Of a DNA stretch of 64,000 bases, positions 22,006 through 32,559 are shown one piece after another (position 1 is the stretch's first letter; the number at the start of each line of letters is the position of its first letter). This stretch comes from Mixophyes australis. Lineage: Eukaryota > Chordata > Amphibia > Anura > Limnodynastidae. A program made the translations under genes and the position numbers. The stretch is from the NCBI GenBank assembly GCA_036250195.1, contig JAVHZZ010000006.1, positions 183,593,350-183,657,349 on the forward strand. Direction: 5' to 3'. The notes under the pieces were generated by a model. The model was given only the letters and a program-made list of their open reading frames with translations. It made no database searches and had not been told where the DNA came from.

Positions 22006-22630
22006 TGTAGCAAACTATAGCAGACAAAAAATCTAGTGCAAGTTATTTCCTGAAAGAAAAACTGTGATTGGTTGCTTTCTGATACTGCATATTTGCACTT
22101 AGTTAGTAAATAACATCCATCAGTAACATTTTCTTTGACTTGTTTTGCATTCATGGTTTCCATGTGTTACTATAACTGGGCAAAGGAGTATGTTACTATA
22201 TCTGTGCAAAGAAGGAGTGGGTTGCTAGCTTATCTGAAGACTTTGCTCCTTCTTTATTTCTGTTAATTGTTCCTGAGATTACTGTGACTACAAAAATGTC
22301 TCACTTGGGGCTGGGTTTAGTGACCTGATCTGTAAATTCATAGGGGTCAAGAGGCCTCAGAATAATCTCTTATTTTATACAGTGTCAGCAACCATATCTG
22401 GGAGAAAACAACAGAATATATAATTCATACCTGCAGATGTAAAAGTATCAGGGTCATTTCAAAGTAAGGAATTTAAGTTTCTAATGTGTGGTGCTGTATA
22501 GATGGACATTCATGCACTATGATCCCCATCATCCCATCATGACCTGTTTACTGAACTTGGATACTTCAATACAATTTGGTCTGTAGGTTTAGATTGGTAT
22601 CTTTCTTAATATTGCTTTACACCACCTTAC
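21851..22630. other. Collagen intron with an (AAT)n microsatellite
   Basis: 21970-22004 is a run of about eleven AAT triplets. The rest is AT-rich intron without recognisable element ends or exons. Confidence 0.6.
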
Positions 22631-23058
22631 CTCCCTCTTAGTTTGGACATTAACATAGGGCGTAGTAGTTGTAGATTTTATAGCACGAGTAGTCCCTTTC
22701 TTAGGGGTTGGATGTACAGTCTCCTTTTTTACTTCTGGTTCTTGCGGTCTAGCTGAAGATGAAGCAGGATGTTTTTGTTCTGCTTTTTTTTCTTCTTCCT
22801 TCACCTCTAGAGGATCTACTATGTCATGTTTTTCCCCTGTAAGGTCCATGGGACCAGTTGTAGGTCGGATAGTCTGCTTTTTGTTTGTAGACAGTTCTGT
22901 GAATTGAGTTTGCTTTATCAGCGTAGTAGGATGCTTAGTAGGGATTTGAGTCTCTGCAATGTCATTAGGAAGTTCTCTAGGATGAGAGGTCCCCAGCAGA
23001 GGGGGGCTGGTAAGTTTGAAGCTGCTGTCATCCCATTCATCCTCAGCAGAGTCTGCAT
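22631..23058 (-). CDS. Collagen-gene exon, acidic Thr/Pro-rich N-terminal region
   Basis: Acceptor CATTTCCTCAG and donor GAG|GTAAGG, 428 bp. With the last base of the signal-peptide exon it gives 143 codons, starting DADSAEDEWDDSSFKLTSPP and later SSSARPQEPEVKKETVHPTP and TTRAIKSTTTTPYVNVQTKR. The start is acidic; the end is basic, Thr-rich and probably O-glycosylated. No folded domain is recognised. Thr/Ser-rich acidic N-terminal regions occur in multiplexin-type collagens, but the match is only in character. Confidence 0.85.
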
Positions 23059-24609
23059 CTGAGGAAATGTAGAGGTAGCATAAGGATTATCGGGAAGCAG
23101 AAGAATCAAACATTTACTTTACAGTTTATAGAAACAACCAGAAGAGTATAATGAAAAAAATGTTTAGGAAGGGACCGATCAAAACAAAAACTGGTGAATA
23201 ATAATACTAATATGGATGGTTGATGCTACAAAGTAGAGTCCAATGTTATAAGAGGCTTAGAGATGTGTAAATATTCCTAATGGTGCATATTGTCCTTGGA
23301 AGGGATTAAATCTGTCAAAAGGCTGTAATAATGTAGCTATGTCACAGTCTGAAGAAATTTTTGTCTACTGACCAATTTTTGTTTATCTGAGTTTTTCATG
23401 TAGAAGTTCATCCTGCATAAATTGTAACCATTCATTTACTTCCACGAAAGCTTCCTATGGGTCCATGCAGTCACACCCCTCCTAGGGGTAAATGTATCAA
23501 GCTGTGATTTTCCAGCGGTTTTGAAAAGTAGAATGTTGCCTATAGCAACCAGTCAGATTCTAGCTATCATTTATTTAGTACAATCTACAAACTAAAAGCT
23601 ATAATCTGATTGGTTGCCATAGGCAACATCTCCACTTTTCAACCCGCTGGAAGCTCGCAGCTTGATACATTTACCCCCTAGACTGCATGCGTAGAATAAG
23701 CTTTAGTCAAAGCTGCACGTGGAGGCTGCGGAGGCCAAGCAGTCACAAATGCTGAAACTGCACTCGCAGTCTGGGGTGTAGGGGACAAAAAGTGGCAGCA
23801 CCAGGGCCGGAGATTACTCTCAGTAGCCAAGACTACATACAAATTTTTGATGCAGATTTCTGCAGAAAAAGAATACAAATGCTAGTATCATACATTTTAT
23901 AAAACATGCTACCTGAGACTGCTGCCTCTGTTTTCCCTGTTATAAATATCCTGTCCCACAAGCATGATGGCTTCTGACAGACTTTCTCAATCATTGTTTT
24001 TTTCACCTCTGTGTGATGAAAAATGTTTTCCAAGTGCCTTCTAAAGAATGTCTATTTATTTAAAGTAACCACTCATCTAGGTTTATCCCAAACCAGTCTT
24101 TATATGTTTAAATATACCCCTCGAATATGCATGTTTTATACTTTAATAAAAAATGTAATGTTATTTTGAGTTACATTTAACAGACTACGGTACCACTTTC
24201 TGAATTACCCCATGGGTATGCTACACATATCATAAACGGCCCAGCTATTGAGGATTCCGGGAAAGCTGGGCTGCCCAGCAACACTTTGCAACGGCCTGGT
24301 TGCAAAAATATTTGCAGATTTCTACAGTAGCACTACATGAACTACACAAGGATATGTTATCGATATGACTAGGCCGGTACCATTGTCCTGACTACTCCTA
24401 GAACCTCTTCTTCACTAGCACCACCAATCTCTTGTAAGCAGTGCACATAAAAACATGTATACATGCAGTTTCCATATGAACATGGTCTAATAAACCTGGA
24501 CAGTTTGAACCATTTTAGGTTTACAGATATGATGCCAATTTTAGACACTGCCTCTATTTTTAAAAAAAATTCTCAGTAATCTATAGCCTTTCATAGTCCC
24601 ATTCCATAC
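23059..24609. other. First large collagen intron
   Basis: A 1.55-kb intron between the signal-peptide exon and the acidic exon. Apart from the MITE at 23485-23677 I see no feature. Confidence 0.6.
23485..23677. mobile_element. Fold-back MITE, TSD CTA
   Basis: Ends GGGGTAAATGTATCAAGC and GCTTGATACATTTACCCC are inverted repeats flanked by CTA (23482-23484; 23678-23680), a 3-bp target as used by Harbinger. The whole element folds on itself (GTTGCCTATAGCAACCAGTC against its complement near 23605). Same family as 6388, 25101 and 62343. Confidence 0.9.
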
Positions 24610-24757
24610 CTGTATCCTGAACAGTGTGATGTGCAGTTGTGGTTGTCTCCTTTGCTTTGTTCCCACCAAATATCCACCACTGTGTGTTTCCTGGTGATAT
24701 CAAACCTTCCAGTATGAAGAACAGTAGCAGTACACTCCGACAGCCAGTTCCTGCCAT
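24610..24757 (-). CDS. Collagen gene first coding exon, signal peptide
   Basis: Minus-strand exon with donor GGATACAG|GTATGG, phase 1. I prefer the Met at 24757 (MAGTGCRSVLLLFFILEGLI, then SPGNTQ) because it gives a compact signal peptide: a short basic start, a hydrophobic LLLFFIL core, and likely cleavage before WWIFGGNK. An in-frame Met at 24793 would add twelve residues. The mature start WWIFGGNKAKETTTTAHH is Thr-rich. The protein is secreted and, with the downstream exons, forms a non-fibrillar collagen whose type I cannot assign. The C-terminal half, which would identify it, lies outside the window. Confidence 0.8.
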
Positions 24758-24793
24758 TGCAGGTGAAGGGGTGGTGAGTCTCAGCTGCTCCAA

Positions 24794-25100
24794 ACTGTTC
24801 TGTCCTGAACCCTAGAACAGACTTATTCACTAACTGTATACAACATAACTGTGTCAATAACCTTTAGCACCTTCTGTTCTTATCTTTTCATTACTGCAAC
24901 CAGCATACGCCCTGAGTTCACTCTTCATCAGCCCAGGACATAGAATGGAATCAGTGCCCTTCCCTCAAGAGCTATAAACATACACTGATATATTGACTGA
25001 AGCTCATCTCTGTACTGCGGATCCAGAGACTGCAAAACAAGGACCATTATTTTGACAGGTTGCCTTCATATTACATGCATAATTCATAGCATGAAGTCCA
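24794..25100. other. Upstream of the collagen signal-peptide exon
   Basis: This should contain the 5' UTR and promoter of the collagen gene or a further upstream exon. No convincing TATA box or CpG island is seen. I cannot place the transcription start. Confidence 0.35.
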
Positions 25101-25283
25101 GGGGATAAATTTCTTTTGGGTTTGAAAAGTGGAGATGTTGCCTATAGAATCCAATCAGATTCTAGCTATCATTTTGTAAATGATAACTAGAATAAATGAT
25201 GACTAGAATCTGATTGGTTGCTATAGGCAACATCTCCACTTTTCAAACGTGCCGGAAACTCACAGCTTGATACACTTAACCCC
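25101..25283. mobile_element. Fold-back MITE
   Basis: GGGGATAAATTTC at the left and TACACTTAACCCC at the right are decayed ends. The arms (AAAAGTGGAGATGTTGCCTA and its complement near 25225) make a near-complete hairpin, with a small direct duplication of ATGAACTAGAAT-type text in the loop. Same family as 23485. The TSD is not preserved. Confidence 0.8.
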
Positions 25284-25424
25284 AGATCTATAAAGAAGAT
25301 ATTCAGTCTCCAGAATCTTTTAATTGTCATCTTTCTCAACTACTAGTAAAGGCACTGGCAATTTCTGAGATACTCAAACATAACTATGTAAAGGGGGTAT
25401 TTTCAAAGACTGTGACGTTGCCTC

Positions 25425-25512
25425 GCACCTTAAAATGCCCTATGCTCTGTGGTGTCAGAATTTGCTGGCGCTATATAAATAAATGTTGATGATGATGATG
25501 ATGATGATGGTG
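25425..25512 (+). mobile_element. SINE/L2 tail remnant with (GAT)n
   Basis: TGCTGGCGCTATATAAATAAATG followed by GATGATGATGATGATGATGATG is the 3' end seen in the SINE at 21070 and in L2. The body is missing. Confidence 0.6.
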
Positions 25513-25846
25513 TTTTCAAAGACCATGAATTGGACATAGACCTTAAAATGCCCTAGACTCACTTTTCAAGAAGCATTGTCCAGTCTATAAACGAGCCTTA
25601 AAGAGATTTCAACTTTGTATACAGGTGCACACTTAGGGAGAGTTTCCAGTTACCAGGAACTCCCCACCCAGGCCAGAGAATGAGGTAGTTGGGAACCCAG
25701 GCCTGTGCATTTTTATTAACAAAATAGTTTAAGCATTTTCACACTTTCTAGTGACTTAGGGGCAAATGCAGGATTTCTAAAAGTAGTTGTCCAAATTATT
25801 ACCATAGTAATGTAGTAGCTTGCACTACATATAGCTCCATTAAGCC
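25513..25846. other. No feature seen
   Basis: Unremarkable intergenic sequence between the SINE tail and the hAT element. TTTTCAAAGAC...CCTTAAAATGCCCTA is repeated from 25400-25430 at about 25511-25550, so the SINE tail and microsatellite appear to split a local duplication. Confidence 0.4.
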
Positions 25847-26094
25847 CAGGGCCATCTTAACAACATTATGGGCCCCCGGGCAAAGCAGTGCACCGGGGCC
25901 CCTTGATATAGATATAGATATATAGAGATAGAGATAGATAGATGCACTTGCTCAGTGACCCTTGAAGATTTTTTTGCAAGTTTTTTTCTTTTGCAGGATT
26001 ATTTATTCTCATTAAGAGCCGTGCCTATGGGACCCCCTTGCCCGTGGGCCCCCCGGGCAGCTGCCCATCGTGCCCAATGGAAAAGATGGCCCTG
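25847..26094. mobile_element. Non-autonomous hAT element, TSD ATTAAGCC
   Basis: It begins CAGGGCCATCTTAACAAC and ends AAAAGATGGCCCTG, with perfect 8-bp copies of ATTAAGCC at 25839-25846 and 26095-26102. 248 bp; the interior has GGGCCCCCGGGCAAAGCAGT, a GATA-type microsatellite (25910-25942) and GGGCCCCCCGGGCAGCTGCC. Same subfamily as 28022, 33466 and 45985. Confidence 0.95.
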
Positions 26095-26212
26095 ATTAAG
26101 CCATCTTGTTGCTCTTCTCTGTAGAATTAGTACTACAGCTGTGGGTTGAATGGAGGAACCAAGCAAGCTTCAGACCAATGATGGTGGGTTTCCGGGTGAC
26201 TGGAATCCGCCC

Positions 26213-27067
26213 TGTTATGTACGTCTAGTCGCTATCCAATAACGATTGTCCACTTCCAGTTATGTGGTTCCAAATCACAATGCGATTTAATAGCAAAAAG
26301 CAGCAGAGTAACAATTCAAATAAAATAAGTACAGCCGTTACTTACGCAGACGCCCTGGATCCAGCATACAGTCAGTCAGTCCTGAAGTCTTTAGTCAAAG
26401 AGACTTTTTGTTGGTTCCAGAACTCCTGCTTATATACAGTCAGTGATACAGAGAAAACAATACAGATGATTTGGCATGTTTCCATAGGTTTAGGTCTCAG
26501 GACAGTCCAGTGTAATGCAGGTCATTGGCCAGTTCAAACGATGCCCTCCAAGGGTGGGGGTCAGCTCTCCAGAAGATGCATACTAATCTTCCCGCCGAAA
26601 ACTAGTTCAAACTGGTCTATTTACATTACACACACAATACCATTCTGATAATTTATTCCCTAAAATCCATATCTAGCATACGCAAGGTGTGATCCTTTAG
26701 GCGATTGAACCGGGTGTCTGCGGATAAATAGGAGATTAGAATGATACTAGACATAATTTGTTTCCTGTGCCCTGAACCTTAGATCTCACTAAAGTGTATA
26801 TAACATTATAATATTTAACTATAAACTCTGCTACATTTCATTATAAATAACTATGTGTTGCAACTATGTTTAATATGAACTAATTACAAGTGTATGTGTT
26901 CGTGTAAATGTATGTATAAGTGTTCGCACGGGTTCTGGTTACGCTCCTCCATGCCGTAGCGTGATATTCACATAATTTCAGACATAAACAATCAGATTGA
27001 CAGATATTACTTTGAAATGACCATATCCAATTATTTGACTTTGACACCCCAAATGCATGAATGTGAC
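26213..27067. mobile_element. Possible LTR-like repeat
   Basis: The block runs from TGTTATGTACGTCTAGTCGC to ATGAATGTGACA, so it has TG...CA ends, but no flanking duplication is readable. It has no clear coding remnant. The call rests on ends and composition only. Confidence 0.25.
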
Positions 27068-28021
27068 AGGGTAAGTGTGGGGTGTGAGGGGACTGTACTG
27101 TGTGGGAGCATGAGCTGTTAATTTAATAGTTGTGTGAGGGTGTGAGGTAATCATTATATTGGTGAGGGCTATTTATTGATGGTAGTGTCTATTAAACTTC
27201 AATAGTGGAGTCACAGTAGTGCCTATTAATTTAAGGCAGGGTGGTTTAGGGGCTATTAAATGGATGTGGGGCTGAGTCTTGGCTAAAAAGAGGTCTATTA
27301 ACTGTGAATAATAATTATTTAATGTGAGGGCTGGTGGTTGGAGGGGACAGGCTTATTTATTAAATGTGAATGCCTACTAATTTAATGTCAGGGCTGGTAG
27401 CAGTTAGGCCTACAAGGCTGGTTTGGGGAAGGGAAGCCCTGTTCACTCATTACTAGGCTTTCCATAATTCATATTCAACATTCCAGGATCCAGAAAATCA
27501 GCAAATGAGCTTAAGATACATGCAGCAGCAGGTAGTAAATACGCTTCCTAAAGTAATAGGAGAGAGCAGGACAGTTTGCCAACTGTCCTGATTCTGGTGG
27601 GGCAGTCACAACTTTAGGTGACTGTTCCACTCAGGACTCTGTCCCAACTGCAGGTACATTAGGAAGGTATGTCCCTTGCCCCACTGCTCTGCTCGTGACA
27701 GGAGGGCTATGCTCACCTAACAGTAATGCAAGCAGCATTGACCGTGTATTTGAGGATTGTGGGAAGGGTTAGGAAAGCTGCATAGCATGGTCTAAACTAA
27801 TAGCTATGTACTTTGCATATTGGCCATGCCCACTTTGGTGGCATGATGTGGAAACCCCACTCCAGAAATCCTGTGTTTGCCCCATGTCCTACTCTCTTTA
27901 ACTACTGGTACAATAATATAATCCAATATATCTTGTTATTATACTGTCAGGATGAGTTCTTACCATGTCTTCTGCTATAGCTTATTCTTTATGAAATGTG
28001 TCTTTAACACCACAGCACAGG
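27068..28021. other. Intergenic, degenerate minisatellite-like text
   Basis: 27100-27420 repeats short phrases (TATTAATTTAA, GAGGGCTGGTGG, GTCTATTAA) at irregular spacing, like an old decayed tandem repeat. No gene is seen in the remainder. Confidence 0.4.
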
Positions 28022-28315
28022 CAGGGCCATCTTAACAGTGTTATAGGCCCCCCGGGGGGCAAAGCACACAACCACTCACCAAATTATGTACAATTAGTAT
28101 GTGTACGTTGTTTTTGTTCAAAATATGTATTCGCAACAGCAAGATCGCATGCATAGATAACAGCTGATACTGAGGTGATTAGTCCACCTAAACATTTTAA
28201 TAAAGAGGGTTTGAAGGTTCTGAATAAATCTCCCGGAATAATATAATGAAAAGTTTGCAAGCCTATGGGGCCCCTATGCAACTGCCCAGCGTGCCCATGT
28301 GTTAAGACAGCCCTG
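28022..28315. mobile_element. Non-autonomous hAT element, TSD 7/8 matched
   Basis: It begins CAGGGCCATCTTAACAG and ends GTTAAGACAGCCCTG. Flanks are AGCACAGG (28014-28021) and AGAACAGG (28316-28323), one mismatch in eight. 294 bp. Its middle differs from the siblings at 25847 and 33466. Confidence 0.88.
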
Positions 28316-29010
28316 AGAACAGGGACACATGCACATAATATCCTGATCCTTTGCATGAGGAAATAGCTGATAGGGGTTTTTTCTCCCACTTCTACTTTTG
28401 TATCAGCAGTAGTTAGTGAGAAGTGAGTGGTAGTTCTAATTGATGGACGTTAACATTCAGGGTGTAAAAAATCTCTTATTTTTATACTTCTCAAATTGTC
28501 CTTCTATATTTACATAAAGATGCCTATACGCGCTGAAGTTTTGAGAGCCAAAACAATAAAATTAAGTTACCTTGAATTGGGCATACTTTAAAATAAACAA
28601 CAGCATTTGAAAAACATTTTGATCAGGAAAGTATTTAGTCTGAAAAATGAACATTTATCAGTTAAGTGCCTTCCGACAGCAGATGTTATATATGTGGCTC
28701 TGCGGTAAACAGACAGAAACTTTCCCCCAAATTCTGCTTTGTCTGTATTCCCTTTATAGTTGAAATATACTTTTTTCAATTCATTTTTTAGCACACAGAA
28801 AAAGAAAGTAGAAGAATGAGAGAGGAAATTGAAATAAAAAGTAAATTTTACCACAATACAACAAAATGCTAGAAAAAATAAGCAATGACAGACATTTACT
28901 TTCACACATAGGCAAATAAATTTGATCATACTGTAGCTTTTGCACTGTTTCAAAATAAAACAGCAAACTGCTTATTTAAGAATAGTTATGTTTTAATTGT
29001 ATACATGTAT
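28316..29010. other. Downstream flank of the GTPase gene
   Basis: AT-rich sequence with no recognisable element, lying 3' of the minus-strand GTPase gene and its candidate poly(A) signal. Confidence 0.4.
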
Positions 29011-29016
29011 TTTATT
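29011..29016 (-). promoter_or_regulatory. Candidate poly(A) signal of the GTPase gene
   Basis: AATAAA on the minus strand about 0.4 kb downstream of the GTPase stop codon at 29410. Such hexamers are common by chance in AT-rich DNA. Confidence 0.35.
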
Positions 29017-29409
29017 ACAAAACAAGAATGAAGTAACACATATGCATAGTATTCAGATTAAATAATTGTCAGGATAAGATTACTGTGGTATACTTAGTAT
29101 ACAGTATTAAATATTCACTCAATATAATCTTCTGTTACCATAGTGAGGTCATGAAGAGTTTTCAGTACTCAGTTTGTAATGTGCATTGAAGTTTTAAAAT
29201 CTGTCAATAAAAATATAATATGTTATATAAAGCAGATCCAGCAGGGGGAGCCAGGCAACCATCCTGACAGCAGAATCTTTGGATCATGATGCAGAGGTAT
29301 ATGCAAGTGGACAAAACAGTCACAATTTTCTAACAGGGTGATTGTCCCATACGTATGTGGTTCCAAGTTTGTATACTTGGAAGGATGGTTAGAACCGTGT
29401 CTTCTCAGG

Positions 29410-29979
29410 TCAGAATGGTTTGTTCTTTTGAAACTGTTTCACCAAGCCAGTCAGGATTTCAAGCCCCTCCACAAGTCCATCCCCTGTGGCTGCACAGCAC
29501 CCTTGGACGTGCCACTGGTGTCCATGTATCTTCATCAGCCCCAACTCCTCTGCCAAATCTGCGGAGCTCCTGGCACCTGGAAGATCTTGCTTATTGGCCA
29601 TAACCAAGAAGGGAACTCCTCTCATTTCATCATTTTCCAAGATAGCAATGAGCTCTGATTTTGCCTTCACAAATCTCTCTGGGTCAGCACTGTCCACCAC
29701 AAAAACAAGCCCATCCGTATTCATGAAGTAATGTTTCCACAGGGCTCTGATCTTGTCTTGACCTCCTACGTCCCACACAGTAAAGGTCACATTACGGATG
29801 GGTTCCACAGTCTCTACATTGAATCCAATGGTGGGTATCGTACAGATTGTCTCATTGAACTTCAGCTTATACAGGACCGTGGTTTTTCCAGCAGCATCTA
29901 GACCCAGCATCAGGATCCGAGCCTTGGTACCAGAGAAGTTCATTAGAGCTTGATAGAGGCTGCTCAGGAGTACACCCAT
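29410..29979 (-). CDS. ARF-like small GTPase, ARL14/ARL11-like, intact single exon
   Basis: 189 residues, uninterrupted. The chosen start gives Met-Gly ([15 protein letters not shown]), the N-myristoylation context and amphipathic helix of ARF proteins; an in-frame Met 35 codons upstream would bury it. GTP-binding motifs: GLDAAGKT (26-33), switch I TIPTIGFN (47-54), WDVGGQ (69-74), NKQD (129-132), CAAT (162-165). The switch II Gln is present, and so is the ARF-type DVGGQDKIR. ARFs act on membranes, recruiting effectors when GTP-bound. [19 protein letters not shown] and TGLVK resemble ARL14/ARL11, which are also single-exon genes, but orthology needs a tree. It lies on the same strand as the collagen gene and upstream of it. 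Confidence 0.93.
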   Translation of the reverse strand: MGVLLSSLYQALMNFSGTKARILMLGLDAAGKTTVLYKLKFNETICTIPTIGFNVETVEPIRNVTFTVWDVGGQDKIRALWKHYFMNTDGLVFVVDSADPERFVKAKSELIAILENDEMRGVPFLVMANKQDLPGARSSADLAEELGLMKIHGHQWHVQGCCAATGDGLVEGLEILTGLVKQFQKNKPF

Positions 29980-30109
29980 GGATGCAGTAAATGTTCTTAT
30001 TCCTTTCTGTAAAAATCTGTTTGCTCTCTGCTGCTGTGCATGGATTTTTAAAACTTCATTTCTATATATACAGGTTTCCTTCACTGGCCAAACCCATGTT
30101 ACTTAGTAA

Positions 30110-30300
30110 CAAGGGAAGCCTGAAAAAAACTTCCTGGTTGCTTTGTCACTCTGTGCTGTGTTGGAAGATTTCTGCACAACCTGTTGTGACAGCGACACTG
30201 GTGAGAGATCACAGGAAATGACCTCAGAATAAAAACAATACTGCTGTGAGATAGTTGATATAGAAACATATATATTAAGTCATAAATCATTTATTACAAC
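30110..30300 (-). repeat. GTPase 5' flank, duplicated unit A
   Basis: ACTTCCTGGTTGCTTTGTCA, TCTGTGCTGTGTTGGAAG, then ACAGGAAATGACCTCAGA lie just upstream of the GTPase coding exon. The same order with substitutions occurs at 31785-31900. The unit carries ETS-like GGAAGT/CTTCC motifs facing each other. It may hold the promoter or a 5' exon of the GTPase. Confidence 0.55.
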
Positions 30301-30899
30301 AGCACAAATAAGGGGCATTATACTCAATGTTATTTTTGCTTGCATAAAGTGACATATTAGCAGTCGCCTACAGTGGTAAAACACTGTTCTACTCCTGCAG
30401 TTACACAGAAGCAAAGATCTATATTAACCCCTTCACCACTGAGGATTTTCTCACCCCTGTACTGAGCCTATTTTACTTTATGGCCTGGTCACATTATAAC
30501 ATCAATATCAGTAATATTTTATGCAGTACCCCAAATTATAATTTGTTTTATTGAAAAGACTTTGAATTTTCAGAAAATACCATTAATCTGTTTATACATC
30601 CTGTCACAACAAAGAATTTCTTAAAAAAATGGCTAAAAAGTATTTTTTAAATTTAAAATTGAAAGAAAGTGAACTAACAGCAAATATATATATTTTTTCT
30701 AAACACCGCCAAAAAATACTTTGTGTTTCTTGCTTTAGCATCAATCCATCTTTCCAAAACATCAAAAAGCAGCATTCTACATATAGGTTTTCATAATAAA
30801 TATCTGCAATTGAAAATGTACAGTCTTGAATGAAATACACAAAAAGTGTGGGAATAATATAGGTAGCCTATATTTAAAAATAGACAATTTAAAGCATCA
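30301..30899. other. No feature seen
   Basis: AT-rich intergenic sequence. AACCCCTTCACCACTGAGG near 30426 looks like an interspersed repeat, but I cannot bound it. Confidence 0.3.
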
Positions 30900-31540
30900 A
30901 ATGACGATACCCCTGTGTTTACTGAATACTAAAGCCAGGATAGGGGAGATCTGAGCATTAGAACCCAAACCATCTTACTGGACTTACTAATGGTTTCTGT
31001 AGTATAAGGTGTTAATGACCGGTGATCACCAGACATTAACAATCATGAGAGCACATCATTGGAAAGAGGGGACTATCCTCCTTTAAATGAGGGGTCAACA
31101 TAGTTTTTTGGAGCCAGGATGGACATTACAAAACCCCCCTCACTGTGTGCTCATTAACGATTTCTGCAGTCTAGGGTACTAGTGTCTGGTGATCACATGT
31201 GATCATCAGATAATAACTACTAAGGGGCGTATTCAATTGTTGCTCCGGCCGCCGGAAGAACAAGCGCGTTAAAACTATTACCGTTTATATGGTAATTACT
31301 CGCTGAATTTCATCTGCGAGATGAAATTCAGCGAGTAAACTACCGTATTAACGGTTTTTACACGCAAGTTTACGGTATAAACGGTAATAGTTTTAACGCG
31401 CTCATTTTTTTGCGGTCCGGAGCAACAATTGAATAGGCCCCTAAGAGACCACATCATTAGAAAGAGGGGAATGCCCACTTTCAAATGAGGGTGCCTCTGC
31501 GTTTATTGCAGCCAGGGTGGGGGAGATCCTTTTAAAGTTG
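30900..31540. repeat. Diverged direct repeats, about 200-240-bp unit
   Basis: The order CACATCATT-GAAAGAGGGG, then CTTT-AAATGAGGG, then GCCAGG-TGG is found at about 31053 and again at 31449. TCTGGTGATCACATG (31194) parallels CCGGTGATCACCAGAC (31019), and GCCAGGATAGGGGAGATC (30933) parallels GCCAGGGTGGGGGAGATC (31511). A MITE interrupts it at 31224-31441. Confidence 0.6.
31224..31441. mobile_element. Harbinger-type MITE (GGGGCGTATTCAATTGTT), TSD TAA
   Basis: GGGGCGTATTCAATTGTTGC at the left pairs with GCAACAATTGAATAGGCCCC at the right, flanked by TAA (31221-31223; 31442-31444). The centre is a second perfect palindrome (CGCTGAATTTCATCTGC and complement). 218 bp. Relatives: a half copy at 15867 and a copy at 59981. 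Confidence 0.93.
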
Positions 31541-31784
31541 TGGTCAGTGGCAAATTCCCCAGAACTTGCCTTTACCATACAGAAAATACAAAATGCTTAT
31601 AGAGAATTTTCACTGAAAGTGCTTTGAGGTTTGGCAATTACTCTTTAATCCCGATAGGCTTAATCCACAAACCTATACGTATAATCATTAATGATTTGTG
31701 ATAACCCTTTGTCCCGGGGATTAACTTGCAAGCTGCTTTCATAAGCAACGCTGACATATGATATTATCTGGCAGACTAGCTACA

Positions 31785-31940
31785 CAAGATAGGAATTTCC
31801 TGCTTGCTCTGTCACTTCGTGCCGTGCTGGAGGATTCCTTGAATATTGTTTTATTTACAGTGAACAGGAAGTGACTTCATAAAAAAAACAAAACAGCAGG
31901 ATTCCGAATACAAAACAAACTTTATTGTAATCTATATTTA
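31785..31940 (-). repeat. GTPase 5' flank, duplicated unit B
   Basis: ATTTCCTGCTTGCTCTGTCA, TTCGTGCCGTGCTGGAGG, then ACAGGAAGTGACTTCAT match unit A at 30110. No GTPase reading frame follows it on the minus strand before unit A, so it is either an alternative upstream promoter or exon, or the remnant of a duplicated gene. Confidence 0.5.
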
Positions 31941-32559
31941 CACAAAGAATTCCATAATTCTGGCACAGACAATAGAACACATTCTACTAAATTACATACA
32001 TGATCATCATCACACTGCCATTATATATTAACTATACTCACATTATATCCTTTATTAGAAGAAGAAAGTGGAAGGAATCTATCATCTTCATTTATTTATA
32101 TAGCAGTACCGTGGCACTGTACAAATAATATTTCACATCATTCACATCGGTCCTTGCCCCATTGGAGCTTACAGTCTCAATTTCCTTAGATACTCACCAA
32201 ATGGAGGTCACTGGTGTGTTTTCAGGCTGTAGCAGCTGGATAGTTTTCAAATTGAGAGGGACTAAGTCAGACTCATCTAGGCAGTGGTCCTAAAGTAGTA
32301 GTAGGTTGGATTTTGATATGAGACCTTACAGTTACTTATAACTGCAGTGTAAATATGGTATATTAATTGAATCCATTGATAAGTTGAGTTACTAAAGTGT
32401 AAAATATGAAGTCAAAATGTCTGTTGTGTATGTATTCAGGGACTCTGCACATTCCAGTGTGAGAAGATAGCAGTGTCGCCTGTGGCAGCTTCAAAGAGCT
32501 CCTGCTGTGAGCTATATCCTGACACAAGTTAGTTTTTAGACACCGGAATAGACCTTTAG
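31941..32559. other. Intergenic with an L2/SINE-type tail
   Basis: 32085-32200 reads TTCATTTATTTATATAGCAG, then ACTGTACAAATAA and GGTCCTTGCCCCATTGGAGC, the antisense of the L2/SINE 3' end. The rest shows nothing recognisable. Confidence 0.5.
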
